A stretch of 50,626 nt of DNA from Nitrospirota bacterium (GTDB lineage Bacteria; Nitrospirota; UBA9217). The stretch covers positions 1-50,626 of the forward strand of contig JAGVOT010000021.1 in the NCBI GenBank assembly GCA_020052615.1, read 5' to 3'. Position 1 is the stretch's first letter; every line of letters starts with the position of its first letter. Of the stretch, positions 40,958 to 49,309 are shown piece by piece. A program made the position numbers and the translations under genes. The notes under the pieces are model-generated. The model was not told where the DNA came from and did no database searches. It saw only the letters and a program-made list of their open reading frames with translations.

Positions 40958-41080
40958 GGGTGTTTTGCATAAGCATACTGCAGGGCTGCGACAAAGCTAA
41001 CCACGGAGTCAGGGACTGGCCTTCACTGTTTGGGAACCATGTCGTTCATTCCACACTCCGCACTTCGAACTCCGCAATTC

Positions 41081-41890
41081 CTATATCTCCGTCAGGTCCG
41101 TGGAACCGAGGTCTTTCTTTCTGCCGAGGATCCGGACACCCAGGATGCCGAGTTCATAGAGAAGGTAGATGGGAATGGACATGATGGTCATGTTGAACGC
41201 GTCCGGCGTCGGCGTAAGGATGCCGCCGATGACGAATGAGCCCAGGAAGGCGTACTTGCGGAACGACCTGAGCGCCTCGACATTGATGACCCCCATCCGG
41301 CCAAGCACGATCATGATCAGAGGAAGTTCGAACACCGCGCCCGCCGCGAGCATGAACATGAGGGTGAAGTTGATGTAGTCGCCGATCTTGATGATGGGTT
41401 TCAGGTGCTCGGTTTTATAGCTAACGAGGAACGGGATGGCGAAGGGAAGCAAAAAGAAAAAGCAGAAAAGCACGCCGATGCCGAAGAAGATCGTAGCAAA
41501 GACAACGAACTGGCTCGCGTACTTTCGCTCCTGCCGCAGGAGACCGGGCGAGATGAACTTCCATATCTGATAGAGGATGACCGGGAGCATCAGCATCATT
41601 CCGGCGACGAACCCGATCTTCAAATGGGCCATGAAGGGCTCGGTGAGAGCGGTAAAATGCAGTTCCTGGACGATCTCATGCGGCGTGAACGTAACAAAGG
41701 GAAAGGAGCCCTGAAAAACCGCGGCGGCGTTCAAGGGCAGCAGCAGAATGCCGAGAATGTCCTCGGAATAATTGAAGCACGCGATGAAGCCCACGCCGAC
41801 GGCGATGGAAATAGAGACGATCCGCTTCCGGAGCTCATCGAGATGGGACCAGAACGACATCTTTCCGTTTTCAGGATTTGCCGTACTCAT
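41081..41890 (-). CDS. tatC: Sec-independent protein translocase TatC
   Basis: 269 residues with six membrane helices. [17 protein letters not shown] is the conserved N-terminus, followed by [43 protein letters not shown] in sections typical of the signal-recognition loop. TatC binds the twin-arginine signal and recruits TatA. The ATG at 41890 overlaps the tatA 3' end by 20 bases; ATG 41860 (MSFWSHL) is an alternative. Confidence 0.95.
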   Translation of the reverse strand: MSTANPENGKMSFWSHLDELRKRIVSISIAVGVGFIACFNYSEDILGILLLPLNAAAVFQGSFPFVTFTPHEIVQELHFTALTEPFMAHLKIGFVAGMMLMLPVILYQIWKFISPGLLRQERKYASQFVVFATIFFGIGVLFCFFFLLPFAIPFLVSYKTEHLKPIIKIGDYINFTLMFMLAAGAVFELPLIMIVLGRMGVINVEALRSFRKYAFLGSFVIGGILTPTPDAFNMTIMSIPIYLLYELGILGVRILGRKKDLGSTDLTEI

Positions 41891-42188
41891 CCGGTCCCTT
41901 CTCCGCCTCAGCGGCCTTCTTCGCATCCTGCGTCGACGCGGGCTCATCGGAGGCCTTGGGCCCGGTTACCGTACCCTCAACGTCGGACTTGAGCTTCGCC
42001 AGATCGATAGAGCTCTCAGCGGCGCGCACCTCGGTCTCGATGGTATCCTTCACTTCCTGCGAGGCCCGTTTGAACTCGGCGATCCCCTTGCCCAGGGCCT
42101 TGCCCAGGTCAGGCAGTTTCTTGGGACCGAAAACGACCAGGGCGATCACGAAGATCACGATCAATTCAGGTATTCCGAGACCAAACAT
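41871..42188 (-). CDS. tatA: Sec-independent protein translocase TatA/TatB
   Basis: 105 residues. One N-terminal helix ([26 protein letters not shown]), the [17 protein letters not shown] hinge and an amphipathic helix, then an acidic tail ([16 protein letters not shown]). With tatC it suffices for the minimal TatAC system. It would export the Tat-signal ferredoxin encoded at 36929-37705. The HtrA gene lies 45 bases upstream. Confidence 0.94.
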   Translation of the reverse strand: MFGLGIPELIVIFVIALVVFGPKKLPDLGKALGKGIAEFKRASQEVKDTIETEVRAAESSIDLAKLKSDVEGTVTGPKASDEPASTQDAKKAAEAEKGPDEYGKS

Positions 42189-42233
42189 GAAGTATCTCCT
42201 TCTTTCTTCTCTGCTCTTTCTTCTGTCCTCCGG

Positions 42234-43289
42234 CTACTTCTCCGGCCGTTTTTCGACCAGGGCCTTGATCTCCAGGGTCTTGCCCTGCCGGAGCACCTTG
42301 AAAGTGACGGTCTTGCCGATGTGGCCGAAGGCCACCATCCGCGGGAGTTCGCCGGCGGCAAGGATCTTCTTCCCCTCCAGTTCGACGATCACGTCGCCCT
42401 TCTTCAGGCCCGCCTTGTCGGCCGGTCCGTCCTTGGTCACCGACCGGATGATGGCGCCGACGGGGTCGGACATCCCCAGGGCCTCGGCGATCTCGGGCGT
42501 GATCGCCTGCGCGTCAACGCCGAGCCAGCCCAGGTCGGGCTTGCCCGTTGCCTTAATGGACGGCAACACCTCTTTCACCATATTGATGGGCACGGCGAAT
42601 CCCAGGTTCTGCCCCGTGGCGATGATGATCGTGTTGATGCCGATCACCTCACCCGTCATGTTGAAGAGCGGACCGCCGCTGTTGCCGGGGTTGATCGCCG
42701 CGTCGGTCTGGATGAGGTCATCGTAGGGCCCCACGCCGATGACCCGCCCTTTCGCGGACACGATGCCCTTCGTTACCGTATGGGACAGGCCGAAGGGATT
42801 TCCGATCGCCATGACCCAGTCCCCCACTTCCAGCGCCTCGGAATCGCCGAGGGTGACCGCGGGCAGGCCCATTGCCTCGACCTTGATGAGCGCGATATCG
42901 ATCTCCGGCGATCTGCCGATGAGCTTCGCCTCAAGGACGCGGCCGTCGTCAAAGGACACCTTGATGTCCTTCGCCTTGTCCACCACGTGATTGTTGGTCA
43001 GGATATAGCCGTCTGCGCTGATGACGAAGCCGGAGCCGAGGCTCTGGCGCACCTGTTCCTTCTGCGGGGCCTGGCCGCCGAAGAACCGGTAGAAGAACTG
43101 GTCCATCTGCGGGTCGCCGAAGGGCGACGGCTGTTTCACTTTGACGACCTGGCGGGTGGAGATATTGACCACCGAGGATTTCTGCGATTTGACGAGGGGA
43201 GCAAATGTCTGCGGAACGGGCTGTGCAGGTGCGTTGACGGCAATCGAGAACAGGACGAATGCGGATACAGCGGCGAACCAGGACCTCAT
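42234..43289 (-). CDS. periplasmic HtrA/Deg-family serine protease with one PDZ domain
   Basis: 351 residues. Signal peptide MRSWFAAVSAFVLFSIAVNAPAQ. The trypsin-like domain has the triad His (TNNHVVD), Asp (DIALIKV) and Ser (NPGNSGGPLFN). One PDZ domain follows (LGWLGVDAQAITPE ... GPADKAGLKKGDVIVELEGKKI, about 250-345). DegP has two PDZ domains; the single one makes this more like DegS or HhoA in plan, though it is soluble rather than anchored. SD GGAGG supports ATG 43289. Promoter at 43317-43345. Confidence 0.93.
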   Translation of the reverse strand: MRSWFAAVSAFVLFSIAVNAPAQPVPQTFAPLVKSQKSSVVNISTRQVVKVKQPSPFGDPQMDQFFYRFFGGQAPQKEQVRQSLGSGFVISADGYILTNNHVVDKAKDIKVSFDDGRVLEAKLIGRSPEIDIALIKVEAMGLPAVTLGDSEALEVGDWVMAIGNPFGLSHTVTKGIVSAKGRVIGVGPYDDLIQTDAAINPGNSGGPLFNMTGEVIGINTIIIATGQNLGFAVPINMVKEVLPSIKATGKPDLGWLGVDAQAITPEIAEALGMSDPVGAIIRSVTKDGPADKAGLKKGDVIVELEGKKILAAGELPRMVAFGHIGKTVTFKVLRQGKTLEIKALVEKRPEK

Positions 43290-43316
43290 GATTGACCTCC
43301 GTTGTGAAGTGTAAAA

Positions 43317-43345
43317 TTCATAACATGGCGTCGAGGAATAGTCAA
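43317..43345 (-). promoter_or_regulatory. htrA-type gene promoter
   Basis: Minus strand TTGACT (43345-43340), 17-base spacer, TATGAA (43322-43317). It may read through into tatA and tatC. Confidence 0.5.
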
Positions 43346-43418
43346 GGGATTTCCACGAGTTGCAGACGGCAGCGGCGTCGGCGGGACAAGGGGACAACTT
43401 AAGGAAGGTACGTCGGGA

Positions 43419-43796
43419 CTACAGCACCACGCGGATGACGGTCTTGACGTTGCCCCGGACGTTAAAGTCGCCCACAACCTCGAGCCTGCGGGGTTTGAGG
43501 CTCTTGTTGAGCACGTCGAAGATACGGTTGGTCACGGCTTCGTGTGAGACGCTCGTATCGCGAAAGCTGTTCAGCCACAGTTTCAGGGCCTTGAGCTCAA
43601 CGACCTTTTTGTTGGGCACATAGGAGATCCTTATCGCGGCGAAATCAGGGTAGCCCGACCGCGGGCAGAGGCAGGTGAACTCGGGATAGGAGATCTCGAT
43701 CGTGTAGTCGCGGTCCGGGTTCGGATTGTCCCAACACTCCAGGACGGCCTCTTTGATCGCCTTGGCACCGTATTTCATGGATCGAATAGTACTCAT
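43419..43796 (-). CDS. queF: preQ1 synthase (NADPH-dependent 7-cyano-7-deazaguanine reductase)
   Basis: Reduces preQ0 to preQ1 in queuosine synthesis. 125 residues, the short unimodular type. The catalytic Cys is in [15 protein letters not shown] with its Asp; [14 protein letters not shown] and SHEAVTNRI complete the substrate and NADPH sites. No preQ1 riboswitch fits in the 30 bases before it. The gene upstream on the same strand is an unrelated secreted protein. Confidence 0.96.
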   Translation of the reverse strand: MSTIRSMKYGAKAIKEAVLECWDNPNPDRDYTIEISYPEFTCLCPRSGYPDFAAIRISYVPNKKVVELKALKLWLNSFRDTSVSHEAVTNRIFDVLNKSLKPRRLEVVGDFNVRGNVKTVIRVVL

Positions 43797-43826
43797 TTCA
43801 TGACAACAAGTAAAGGATTTTCCTGC

Positions 43827-44465
43827 TCACGGTCTCTTCTTCGGCTGAAAAGAGCCGGTGACGTCATCGAATATTTTCTGATATTCACCGGCGCCTTCTT
43901 CGGGCGCCCGGTAGTGCAGGACATAGAAGCCCTTTCCGGCGGGCAGGACGATGAAACGCTCGGCCATGATCACTTTTTTCGAAGGCGGCACGATCTCGTA
44001 GATCCTCGATCCGTCATCGGGCTTGGGCGGCATATGCCGCTCGGAAGGTCGGGAGACCAGCTCAAAGGTCTTCATGGAGAACGTCACTCCCGTCAGCCCC
44101 GCGACTGCAACAGGGACCATCTCCTTGTTATCATCATAGTCTTCCCTTATCATGGAGTTCAATCGTGCGTTAATGTACTGCCGGTGATCGGTAAAGAACT
44201 TTTCTCCGCTGTAGTACAGGAGGGATATCGTTGCCGCAGCGCTGTCCCGGTCTTCCGGATCGCTCAGTTTCACCCCGTACACCTTCGTCAGGTCGCCGTA
44301 GGGATGGCCCTGTTCCGTCCGCGACCAGTCCCTGGGGACCGACGCGCTGAAGTAGCCGCCTTCGCACACATAGCGCTCATAGGGCGGCAGGGCCCCGGCT
44401 GCCGCGGCGAGCAGCATGATGAACGACAAGCCAATAAACGTGTTTTTCATTTTTCCCGCGCGCAT
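43827..44465 (-). CDS. secreted protein of unknown function
   Basis: 212 residues. N-terminus MRAGKMKNTFIGLSFIMLLAAAAGA is a signal peptide. The mature part starts PPYERYVCEGGYFSASVPRDWSRT, a phrase seen in PsbP/DUF1795-like exported proteins that share a small alpha-beta fold, but I cannot assign a family firmly. ATG 44465 has GAGGG upstream; ATG 44450 (MKNTF) is possible. No partner suggested by neighbours. Confidence 0.72.
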   Translation of the reverse strand: MRAGKMKNTFIGLSFIMLLAAAAGALPPYERYVCEGGYFSASVPRDWSRTEQGHPYGDLTKVYGVKLSDPEDRDSAAATISLLYYSGEKFFTDHRQYINARLNSMIREDYDDNKEMVPVAVAGLTGVTFSMKTFELVSRPSERHMPPKPDDGSRIYEIVPPSKKVIMAERFIVLPAGKGFYVLHYRAPEEGAGEYQKIFDDVTGSFQPKKRP

Positions 44466-44633
44466 AGCGCCCTCAGGGCTCAGGGATCGTGCCGTACCGG
44501 CACCGGTGGAAAGCATACAATACCGCATCTCTATTGGCAAGGGAATAGTCGGCGGCGGTCTCCGACGGATACGACTGACCCCGGATATCGCCCCTTTCCC
44601 TGCTGTTTTTTTTGGTCGTTGACACTTTTCTTA

Positions 44634-44662
44634 TTGACTGCGCTGATGATATTCGCTACACT
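44634..44662 (+). promoter_or_regulatory. promoter of the MetA_deg-like barrel gene
   Basis: TTGACT (44634-44639), 17-base spacer, TACACT (44657-44662), 35 bases before ATG 44697. Confidence 0.55.
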
Positions 44663-44696
44663 TTCCTATCATTCATGGTCTGAAGGAGCGTATGGT

Positions 44697-45587
44697 ATGA
44701 GAACAGCGATCTCGACGATGGCATGGTGCATCCTTCTTTTGTTCACCAGCAGTCATGCCCTCTCTCAATACAGCCTGCAGCCGGAAAGGGAGTACCGGGA
44801 CGATCCCTCCGTAGTGGTGAACCGGCCGGCCAATGTTCAGGGTTTGACGGGGCTGATCATCACGAACTCCGCCTACACGCAGCGAAAGGGCCGCATCGTC
44901 GCGGGCCTCGCGGCCATCGCCGAGAACAGCCAGGAGCCTGACTTCAGCATTGCGCAGGGCATCGCGACGGTCACCGCGGGCGTCACGGACAGGATCGAGG
45001 TCGGGTTGAAGGCACAGGTTGTCGGGACCAATTTCGGCAGCAGTGAGACGCGAGAGATCGGCGTCGGGGACACCGACCTCCTGTTCAAATGGAGGATCTC
45101 GACGCAGGGGGAAACGCTGCCTTCTATAGCCTTGGGACTGGCGTACACGCTGCCCACGGGAGAGGAATCGAAGGGGTTCCGAAGCGTTGAACATGAAGCC
45201 ATCCGGTTCATGGTTATCGGGACTTCCGAGCAGGAGATGCCCGGCGACTATTTTATCGGGATCTATTTTGAAGGACAGATCGTGAACACCGACCGGTTGC
45301 CGGGAGAGGACGCAAAACCCTATTCCGAAAAATACGGTGTTGTTAACGTCGGCCTGCTCTTCCCGCTCACGGAAAGCCGCAGTCTGCAGGCGATCTTAGA
45401 ATATAATACCGTGGTCAAAAAGGACATCCCCTCCGTCTACGAACAAAACCACAAAGCGTACATGCCGGGGCTGCGGTACGTGACCGAGAATTTCAACATC
45501 AGTCTGGGCCTGCAATTCATTAACCGGGAAGATCCCGTCTTCGAGGACGATCTGCGGTACATCGGCACGCTCAGCTATGCGTTCTGA
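44697..45587 (+). CDS. outer-membrane barrel protein (phenol MetA-degradation-like)
   Basis: 296 residues. Signal peptide MRTAISTMAWCILLLFTSSHALS. Beta-rich, with VTDRIEVGLKAQV, DTDLLFKWRI, LPSIALGLAYTLPTGEES and a terminal ...YIGTLSYAF ending in Phe, the pattern of the Phenol_MetA_deg/transporter barrel family. AAGGAG eight bases upstream fixes ATG 44697, although the frame is open much further upstream through shadow sequence. The 3' end overlaps the convergent flavoprotein gene by 17 bases. Confidence 0.8.
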   Translation: MRTAISTMAWCILLLFTSSHALSQYSLQPEREYRDDPSVVVNRPANVQGLTGLIITNSAYTQRKGRIVAGLAAIAENSQEPDFSIAQGIATVTAGVTDRIEVGLKAQVVGTNFGSSETREIGVGDTDLLFKWRISTQGETLPSIALGLAYTLPTGEESKGFRSVEHEAIRFMVIGTSEQEMPGDYFIGIYFEGQIVNTDRLPGEDAKPYSEKYGVVNVGLLFPLTESRSLQAILEYNTVVKKDIPSVYEQNHKAYMPGLRYVTENFNISLGLQFINREDPVFEDDLRYIGTLSYAF

Positions 45588-46584
45588 CCTCGCTCCCGGG
45601 CTTCATGCTGCCTGAGCCGCCGGCCGGACCTTCTGCCAGCGAACAGACCTCGCCGCTCAACTGCTGCTCCTCGAGAAGCCGTTTGTTGATGTCAATTGCC
45701 GCTGTCGCCCCTTCACCGGCCGCGATCACGACCTGGTCCTGTCCGGTGTTCAACGGACCGACGATGTACAGGCCGCGAAGGGATGATTCGTACACGCTGT
45801 TGGTCACATAGTAGACCTTCTCAGCATCCTTCTTGAGGGACAGGTCTTTCAGAAAATCATCGTTCAGCCTGGCCCCGAACGAGGCCATTACCGCTTCGCA
45901 CGCCACACGCGTCCCGTCCGCAAGTTCCAGTCCCTCCAGTGCTTTTTCACCGACGATGCGCACGGGCCTGCCGGTCACGACAGGGATGCCTTCGTCTGCG
46001 AGCACTTCTGCCGATGACGCGGGGAGGTCCATATCGCAAGGGAGGAACGTCGTGTCCCTGGTGAACAGCTGTTTCATGGCAAGGGCGAGGTTCACGGCAT
46101 TGAGCGAATTCCCCGTGACGACCAGTTTCCTGTTCGTGGTGCGGTATCCGTCGCAATCGATGCAGGTGAAGTAGCTCGTCCCGAGAAAGCGGTGGACCCC
46201 CTCGATCGACGGGAACACATCGGACACGCCGGTCGAAACGATGACGGTCCGGGATCGATATACCGTCCCGCCGTCGGACACGGCATAAAAGCTTCCCTGC
46301 TTTTCCACTTTCGTTACCCGGCCCTTCAGGATCTGCACGTTGAAGCTTTTCGCCTGATCCAGACCCCGCCGGATGATCTCGGCGCCGGAAATAAGCCGGT
46401 GGGTCAGGACGTTCTCGATGGAGTGGGCGTGGCTCGTGCGGCCTCCCCCCCGGTCGATCAGCAGAACATCGCGGTTGTAGCGGCCGAGGTAGATGGATGC
46501 CTGCAAACCACCCGGCCCCGCGCCGATGATGATGCAGTCGAAGACATGGTCCCCCTCTTTCGGTGAAATGAGATCAATTCCCAT
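45571..46584 (-). CDS. thioredoxin-reductase-like FAD/NAD(P) oxidoreductase
   Basis: 337 residues. FAD-binding GAGPGGLQASIYLGRYNRDVLLID, a mid-chain CIDCDGY that matches the CxxCDG of TrxB, and a C-terminal GLYIVGPLNTGQDQVVIAAGEGATAA. The NAD(P) site is degenerate (VVTGNSLNAVNLALAM rather than GGGDSA), so its donor may differ. Last gene of the riboswitch-led operon, 54 bases after the GNAT gene; a true trxB is two genes upstream. Substrate unknown. Confidence 0.87.
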   Translation of the reverse strand: MGIDLISPKEGDHVFDCIIIGAGPGGLQASIYLGRYNRDVLLIDRGGGRTSHAHSIENVLTHRLISGAEIIRRGLDQAKSFNVQILKGRVTKVEKQGSFYAVSDGGTVYRSRTVIVSTGVSDVFPSIEGVHRFLGTSYFTCIDCDGYRTTNRKLVVTGNSLNAVNLALAMKQLFTRDTTFLPCDMDLPASSAEVLADEGIPVVTGRPVRIVGEKALEGLELADGTRVACEAVMASFGARLNDDFLKDLSLKKDAEKVYYVTNSVYESSLRGLYIVGPLNTGQDQVVIAAGEGATAAIDINKRLLEEQQLSGEVCSLAEGPAGGSGSMKPGSEVRTHS

Positions 46585-46638
46585 GGTGACCCTCCCTTTT
46601 GGAGCCCCTTGCCTCCCGGGGATCGTGCGCGTTCCGCG

Positions 46639-46938
46639 TCACCGTTCCGGACCCGCGTGTTCCATCATATGTTCCGCGATCAGGGAGCCAAGTCCGCTTC
46701 CCCGGCGAAGGTCCCTGACGGTGATGCACGGGGTCAATCCGCCGCGCTGCACGATGCCGAATCCGATCATCCGGTCCTGCTCGACCGCGATGACCGCATC
46801 GGCGCCTTCCAGAGCGCAGGGCACACGATGCCGTGCCAGATATGCTCTGATGTCGATCAAATCCCGCTCAGTCGCATGACGGATGGACACCATTTTCCCC
46901 GTTATGTTCGATATACCCGTACGATACGGATCACTCAC
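46639..46938 (-). CDS. short GNAT-family N-acetyltransferase
   Basis: 99 residues, about two thirds of a normal GNAT. VSIRHATERDLIDIRAYL begins the fold, DAVIAVEQDRMIGFGIVQRG gives the central strands, and VRDLRRGSGLGSLIAEHMM carries the acetyl-CoA pyrophosphate loop RxxGxG. The usual C-terminal strands are missing, resembling compact YjdJ/ArgA-like forms. The GTG at 46938 is chosen for AAAGGGG eight bases upstream; it lies just past the trxB stop at 46944. Acceptor unknown. Confidence 0.8.
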   Translation of the reverse strand: MSDPYRTGISNITGKMVSIRHATERDLIDIRAYLARHRVPCALEGADAVIAVEQDRMIGFGIVQRGGLTPCITVRDLRRGSGLGSLIAEHMMEHAGPER

Positions 46939-46943
46939 AACGA

Positions 46944-47927
46944 TCACCCCTTTCCACTGCTGACCCCGAACCTCGGATCGGATGCGAGGATGCCGGTTTT
47001 CTGCACTTCCACATAGTGCGCCGCTGCCAGCGCCGCGATGGACCCGTCGGCTGCCGCGATCACGATCTGGTTGGCGAACTTTCTCCTCAGGTCCCCGACG
47101 GCGAAGATGCCCGGAACGGATGTCTCGCATTTCTCATCGGTCATGACGTAGCCCTCATCGTTTGTCCGGACCTCGAAGGGAACTAGAGAGTTATTAGGGA
47201 TAGAACCGATGAATATGAAAACGCCGTCTGCGCGCATCTCTTTCTTTTCCCCGGTTTCGCTGTTCTCGAGCGATACGGCAGTGACACTCTCTCCGTTCCC
47301 TTTGATCTCCCTGACCAGGGTGTTTCCCAGCACTTCGATGCCCGGATCGGCCCGCAGCCGGTCCTGCAGCAGCCTGGCCGCCCTGGGCGTACTGCCGCGG
47401 TGAACAAGGGAGGTCTTCTTCGCCAGTCTGGACAAGTGAAGCGCCTCCTCCACAGCCGTGTCTCCCCCGCCCACGACGACGACGGTACGATCCCTGAAAA
47501 AGAAACCGTCGCAGGTGCCGCAGTAGGAAACGCCGCTCCCGAGGTATTCAGCTTCTCCGGGAACGCCGAGCTTGCGGACGGTGCTTCCCACGCCGAGGAT
47601 GAGGGCGACGGCCTCGTGCCGGTCGCCATTGGCAAGCCTGACCGTGTGAAGATCTGTTCCCGCGGTCACCTCCACAACCTCTTCCTGCATGATACGGAGG
47701 CCAAACGATTGTGCATGGTGAAGCATCCTCTCCGCAAGATCGAACCCGGTTATCCCTTCCACGCCCGGGTAGTTCTCCACCTCCTTCGAGATTGCTATCT
47801 GGCCGCCGGGCAATCCTTTTTCGAAGAGAATGGTCTTCAACGCGGCGCGCTGACAGTAGAGCCCGGCAGCGAGCCCCGCCGGCCCTCCCCCCACAATGAT
47901 GACCTCGTGGGCCTCTCTCATCGCCAT
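46944..47927 (-). CDS. trxB: thioredoxin reductase
   Basis: 327 residues. FAD site IIVGGGPAGLAAGLYCQRAALKT, redox-active CGTCDG, NADPH site VVVVGGGDTAVEEALHLS with HRGSTPRAA, and C-terminal GIFAVGDLRRKFANQIVIAAADGSIAA. It keeps thioredoxin reduced in the cytosol. AAGGAGG supports ATG 47927. It follows the DCC-family gene by 36 bases. The active-site spacing and length are normal. No thioredoxin gene adjoins it. Confidence 0.95.
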   Translation of the reverse strand: MAMREAHEVIIVGGGPAGLAAGLYCQRAALKTILFEKGLPGGQIAISKEVENYPGVEGITGFDLAERMLHHAQSFGLRIMQEEVVEVTAGTDLHTVRLANGDRHEAVALILGVGSTVRKLGVPGEAEYLGSGVSYCGTCDGFFFRDRTVVVVGGGDTAVEEALHLSRLAKKTSLVHRGSTPRAARLLQDRLRADPGIEVLGNTLVREIKGNGESVTAVSLENSETGEKKEMRADGVFIFIGSIPNNSLVPFEVRTNDEGYVMTDEKCETSVPGIFAVGDLRRKFANQIVIAAADGSIAALAAAHYVEVQKTGILASDPRFGVSSGKG

Positions 47928-47963
47928 GATAAGCCTCCTTAAATGAAATGCATGCGGCCGATA

Positions 47964-48383
47964 TTACGCCGCGTGTTTCCTGTTGCCTGCCAGATGGGAC
48001 AGGATCGCCGCGATCCGGTATCTTCTGTCAGCGAACCAGCGGTATGCGATCCGGGAAAGCGGCGCCGCTCCCGGCAATTTGAACAGCGGAGCCGCAAAAC
48101 GGAAGCCCTTGATCCTGGCGAGGATTTGGGGCATCGCCTGTTCTCCAACCAGCACGGTGCCGTCGGGCAATACAAGGTGCATGGCCTTCATGCAATCAGC
48201 CCGATTGACCCCGGGATGGAGCGAACGCCGCTGTTCCGACTGGCACGGCATCATCGTAAAGGAACCGCTGATCTCATGCTCCCTTATCAATTTCACCGTA
48301 CCGGCGCAAACCGGGCACTTGCCGTCATAGATCAGCGTCGCAGGCGCCTTGCTGTTGCGCGCCTTTCGTTTTCGTTCTCTCAT
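47964..48383 (-). CDS. DCC-family thiol-disulphide oxidoreductase (DUF393)
   Basis: 139 residues. After a basic start (MRERKRKARNSKAP) comes LIYDGKCPVCAGTVKLI with the CxxC of the family (often DGxCxxC), MMPCQSEQ, and LPDGTVLVGEQAMPQIL. The fold is thioredoxin-like and predicted to act on thiols; physiological partner not established. SD GGGAG upstream of ATG 48383. Between DUF309 and trxB in the operon, so a thiol-related role is coherent. Confidence 0.9.
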   Translation of the reverse strand: MRERKRKARNSKAPATLIYDGKCPVCAGTVKLIREHEISGSFTMMPCQSEQRRSLHPGVNRADCMKAMHLVLPDGTVLVGEQAMPQILARIKGFRFAAPLFKLPGAAPLSRIAYRWFADRRYRIAAILSHLAGNRKHAA

Positions 48384-48440
48384 GCTCCCTCTCCCGGAAC
48401 ACTGCCGGTCATTTCGCGACTGCCGGCCGGATCATTACGG

Positions 48441-48824
48441 TCAGCGTTGGACCGCCATCCGCGCAATCTTGGGCAATGCATCAAGGGAAACGCGCAATGA
48501 ACAGCTCTCGAACTCATCGAGGACATCTTCGAGGGCCGCGGAAAGCTCGGCAAGACACAGGTCCGGATGCGTGCTGATACTGCTCCGGACAAGGGGCAGG
48601 CCCTTTTTCACGAGCAAAGCCGCTCCTTCGCACTCCCGGCGGAGGTAATGATGAAACGCCCCGGCAACCATGACCAGCCCCTGGAGAAAACGCTTTTCTC
48701 CGGCATCGGTCGCAGTGAGCCAAGGGACCTCCCAGGCTTCCTGGGCCTCGAAGTATCTGCCCTGGTTAAAAAGGGCAATGCCTTTCTCGATCAGGTCGTT
48801 CTCCGTGAGCACATCGTCCTTCAT
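48441..48824 (-). CDS. DUF309 protein
   Basis: 127 residues, all helical. The family signature is ALFNQGRYFEAQEAWEVPWL (usually ending HExWE) and EKRFLQGLVMVAGAFHHYLR. The function of DUF309 is not known. AAAGGAG five bases upstream supports ATG 48824. First gene after the riboswitch and terminator; the frame is open upstream through the leader but is not coding there. Confidence 0.9.
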   Translation of the reverse strand: MKDDVLTENDLIEKGIALFNQGRYFEAQEAWEVPWLTATDAGEKRFLQGLVMVAGAFHHYLRRECEGAALLVKKGLPLVRSSISTHPDLCLAELSAALEDVLDEFESCSLRVSLDALPKIARMAVQR

Positions 48825-48868
48825 GACCGCTCCTTTCCGCACGCTCCCCTGCTGCCGGAGCCGACAAT

Positions 48869-48915
48869 AAAAAAGGCCAAGCTGCCCGCTCGTAGCATCC
48901 GTCGGCAGCTCGGCC
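48869..48915 (-). terminator. riboswitch expression platform (terminator)
   Basis: On the minus strand, GGCCGAGCTGCC pairs with GGCAGCTTGGCC (one mismatch) and is followed by TTTTTT. The 5' arm is also the 3' end of the GEMM aptamer, so ligand binding should prevent terminator formation. Confidence 0.85.
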
Positions 48916-48988
48916 ATCTTCCTCTGCGGGAAGATTCGTGACTTTCCGTCCCCCCCTCGCGGAGGGTTTGGCTTTATCGGGACAATAT
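48902..48988 (-). ncRNA. GEMM-I-like cyclic dinucleotide riboswitch
   Basis: Minus-strand leader of the DUF309 operon. Conserved blocks: GCCAAACC, a CCTCC-GCGA-GGGGG stem with a GNRA loop, GGGACGGAAAGTC, a long ATCTTCC/GGAAGAT stem, and GATGGCCGAGCTGCC as the receptor side. Against the Vc2 c-di-GMP riboswitch the key pair G21-C46 is C-G here, a compensatory change, while the A47 and G20 positions are kept. The retained G20 favours c-di-GMP, but cGAMP cannot be excluded because the alignment was made by eye. Confidence 0.8.
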
Positions 48989-49001
48989 ATATCCTGTTAT
49001 A

Positions 49002-49030
49002 TTTATACCTCCCGTTCCCGGTCCTGTCAA
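49002..49030 (-). promoter_or_regulatory. promoter of the riboswitch-led redox operon
   Basis: Minus strand TTGACA (49030-49025), exactly 17 bases, TATAAA (49007-49002). Predicted start near 48995, just before the aptamer. Confidence 0.8.
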
Positions 49031-49057
49031 GACGGGACAAGGAGCTTATGCCTCATC

Positions 49058-49225
49058 ATGGCAGGGGGAAGTGCCGGCCTCAAAGGCCATTGCACCGGCC
49101 CCCTCACCTTCGGCATCACCGTGAAGGACAGAGACGGCAGAGACATCGTCTACCAGGAGGGAAGTGTCGGACAGGATGCAGAAGAAAATATCGACGCGGT
49201 GACACGGGGACGGGAGACACGGTGA
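49058..49225 (+). pseudogene. remnant of a MetE-like gene
   Basis: A 55-codon frame contains GLKGHCTGPLTFGITVKD and DGRDIVYQEGS, clearly homologous to FIKGAVTGPLTAGISFKD and TGKDIIHND in the intact gene at 49310-50353, but divergent enough to come from another paralogue. Nothing else of the gene survives; the frame ends in low-complexity sequence. It lies directly behind the redox-operon promoter. Confidence 0.8.
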
Positions 49226-49239
49226 AAAGAATCTTTCCG

Positions 49240-49268
49240 TTGTAATTTCCCGTTGCCGAATATATAAT
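49240..49268 (+). promoter_or_regulatory. promoter of the MetE-like gene
   Basis: TTGTAA (49240-49245), 17-base spacer, TATAAT (49263-49268), about 35 bases before ATG 49310. Confidence 0.65.
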
Positions 49269-49309
49269 GAAAATTGCGGTGATTACACCGGCGAAAGGAT
49301 CAACGTTCA

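Noticed and set aside
41772-43295. 507-codon plus-strand frame
   Set aside because: Antisense to tatC, tatA and the HtrA gene, which have complete family motifs on the minus strand.
45571-48824. Possible UGA-encoded selenocysteine in the redox operon
   Set aside because: The redox motifs are plain Cys (CGTCDG, CIDCDGY, CPVC) and no frame is interrupted by a UGA at a Cys position.
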